DNA from: Chionis minor | Taxonomy: Eukaryota; Chordata; Aves; Charadriiformes; Chionididae | DNA length: 64,000 nucleotides | Direction of reading: 5' to 3' | Assembly (NCBI GenBank): GCA_013398295.1 | Contig: VZSF01001069.1 | Location: 414,184-478,183, forward strand | In this document: in pieces, positions 61,871-64,000 of the stretch | Layout: every line of letters starts with the position of its first letter | How positions within the stretch are numbered: position 1 is the first letter of the stretch | The notes under the pieces: model-generated | Told to the model about the DNA's origin: nothing | The model's database searches: none | What the model saw: only the letters and a program-made list of their open reading frames with translations | Made by a program: the position numbers and the translations under genes

Positions 61871-64000
61871 CCCTCATTAGGAATGTATGCTAACCACTAA
61901 CTTTGTTTTTCTTTTAAATTAAGATAAATGGAAAGACTGACGTTTTCGTAGCTAATTTTTTTTGTTTATATGAATAATTTTCCTCAGTTTTTGAAATATA
62001 TATATTGATAAAATCAGAGAATAAACTTCTCAAAGTTTAAATTCATCAACTAGCTAGCAATATGTCCACACTGACTCTCAGTTCAAAACATCCAAAGTTT
62101 GACATGTTCAGGTCAGACCCTGAATTATTCAAATCTCTCATTCACAAAGTAGATTCAGCAAATATTGGACATACTTCTCTATCAGTGATGGACAGAAGTA
62201 ATACTCCAGAGCTGGCAAATCAACAAAGCCATATTTGAAAAGACATAGATAAGCCAAACCAAAGTTATAGAAAGCTTTAAGACTACTGAAAATATTCCCT
62301 AATGGACCTTACATCACTAAGAGATTTCAAGACTGACAGTGCTGTGCAGAGTGGCCAGCTGAAAGTTCGTAATAGTGAAATAGTCTTTTTAGTCCTTTTA
62401 AGAGAGTATTTATGCCAAGAAGAGACAGCTTCTCTCATTGTCCCTAGGGCAATCAGGCTAGACTTAGGTCAGTAGTATAGTACTCACAATTTAATGACTA
62501 TGGCTCATACCATTGGAACAAAGAATGAATTAAATGAAATATGGAGGTCTCCTGGATATATTCGAGCAAATTCGCAGTCAGCAATGTTTTAATCTGTAGT
62601 GGCAAAATAAGACATAGGCTGAAAGCCCCAGAGCACAGTACTGATCAAAATACTTGAAAGAGCTTAGAACAGACTAATCTGCATTAGCGGAAAGATAAAA
62701 TAGAGCTTTCACTGACTTTAGATCTGTCAGCAGTGAGTGATTACTGAGAGAATTTGATTAAACTTTAAACCCATCCTTATTTAAGATTTTCCAGGTTCTG
62801 CTTTATGCAGTTTGTGTTCCTTGACACTGCCCAGTTAGTGGAAATATAGACAAGAAAAGGCAGCCTGTGAATAACATTCCATCTTATTTTTGGTAATTGC
62901 CAAATAACTCATAAGCATCACAATTTTACATTTCTGTCTTGAAAACTGTGTGTATTTAAAAAAAACCTTGAAAAAATAATGAGAAGGAATACTGAGTGCT
63001 AAAATTACAGATCATTCAGTGGTCTCAGGCGGAATCATCTGGAGAAAAGTATTTCTCAGTCTGGTCTAAAATTTCTGTTTGAGTGTGAGAAGAATCTGAT
63101 GAATAAGAAGTTTTCATTTCACTATGTCAAGACGATACAGAAATGCTGTCATTAACCCCACTCCTTGGTAGCCGCGCTGCCGAGATTTTGTCATCTCTCT
63201 CCCAATTTTTTTGCTCAAGGGGATTTTTTAAGTGGAAAAGTCCACCAGAGAATAAAATCGAAGTTCAAGAAATTAGTCCAGCTTGGTTCTGTAATTTTCT
63301 GTGGACTTTATTTGGAGTACTGCAGTTTCTTTGTAAGGAAAATTTCAGATTTTCAGTCTTGGTCTTCAAAGCTGCTATGTCCAGTAGAAACAAAACACTA
63401 CTGACATCAGAAATTTGGGCAAAGGAGACAAGAAGGTGAAATGCACTTTCACAGCAAAGAAATTCTGCTAATCTGGGAATCAGCTGAGATGGAAGGAATT
63501 TGTCTACATTTGAAGGACACACAGAAAAACTCCATGTTTCAGTGAAGAAAATATGTGCAGAGTAGAATAAACTTAGCCTCTTGGCAGGATTATGGACGAA
63601 ATCAAATTATTCAAGGATTCAGACTGAATTCTTGGTATAATATTGTCCCAACATCATTGTCCTCCTACTCATATTTTAGACAAACTGGGATAGTTAATTC
63701 TGTATGGAGAAATAAACTTTAATGTTGCCAAAGGGCAAATATTCATTATCATGTATGGAAAAAATTATAAAGGCGGAGAGTCCTCGTGCTTGGTGGGATA
63801 TGATGAAGGAGAGTTGGATTAGATTAAAGAAACGGGGGGAAAAGAAGAGGAAAAAAATAGAAGGCATGCTTAAGCTATTTGGAAAAATGGTGATTCGGAG
63901 GCAGAAGAAAACAAAGATCTAGAAATGAATCAGAAATGAGTGGTTACAGCATCCATCACATTGTGCCTGCAATGGTGAGCCAATAAATTTCAGTGAAATG
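61871..64000. other. AT-rich unique DNA, no gene seen
   Basis: No recognisable exon, RNA gene or transposon up to the window end. Overlapping frames of 98, 85 and 79 codons at 63143-63522 lie on both strands and match nothing. A purine-rich stretch lies at about 63824-63860. Confidence 0.65.

Noticed and set aside
1..64000. A novel multi-gene system
   Set aside because: Both strands were read for gene clusters; only transposon remnants and non-coding DNA are supported.

Overview
The window reads as bird nuclear DNA. The clearest evidence is several copies of the CR1 LINE with the typical avian 3' end (short CACAGAATCA-type repeats followed by GGTTGGAAGGGACC on the + strand), plus part of a long terminal repeat that I recognise from avian endogenous retroviruses. 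Base composition is AT-rich throughout, except for about 1.3 kb near 44.2-45.5 kb. Nothing is bacterial: there are no operons, no ribosome binding sites and no dense reading frames.

I find no host protein-coding gene, tRNA, rRNA or other RNA gene that I can support. All long open frames outside transposons are unrecognised, short (at most about 164 codons), overlap frames on the other strand, and look like chance. The window is intergenic or lies inside a very long intron. The only recognisable coding sequence is the decayed endonuclease/reverse transcriptase of CR1.

Layout: 1-19.1 kb is unique AT-rich sequence with small simple repeats. 19.09-21.62 kb is a long CR1 (minus strand) with most of its endonuclease and reverse transcriptase, broken by frameshifts and holding a single N at 19268 where about 300 bases of the element are missing. 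23.74-24.16 kb is a partial retroviral LTR (minus). 24.2-34.7 kb is unique sequence with a hexanucleotide repeat, a poly-T and a G-run. 34.69-35.53 kb is a very old CR1/L3-type LINE, the only substantial LINE on the + strand. 36.61-39.15 kb is an old CR1 (minus) with a younger CR1 inserted in it at 37241-37512 and an exact 273-base duplication around a single N at 38525, which looks like an assembly error. 42.3 kb has a possible MIR-type SINE. 44.2-45.47 kb is GC- and CpG-rich and unexplained. 46.26-47.09, 54.28-54.35 and 61.45-61.87 kb are further CR1 pieces, all minus strand. 51.91-52.31 kb is an old tandem duplication of about 200 bases. 56.37 kb has a perfect (AATGG)10.

No genes act together here, and I see no undescribed coding system. 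The points most worth checking are the two single-N joins, the tandem duplication, the GC-rich island, the all-minus orientation of the CR1 copies and the nested CR1 pair. Family names were assigned by recall of motifs, not by a database search.
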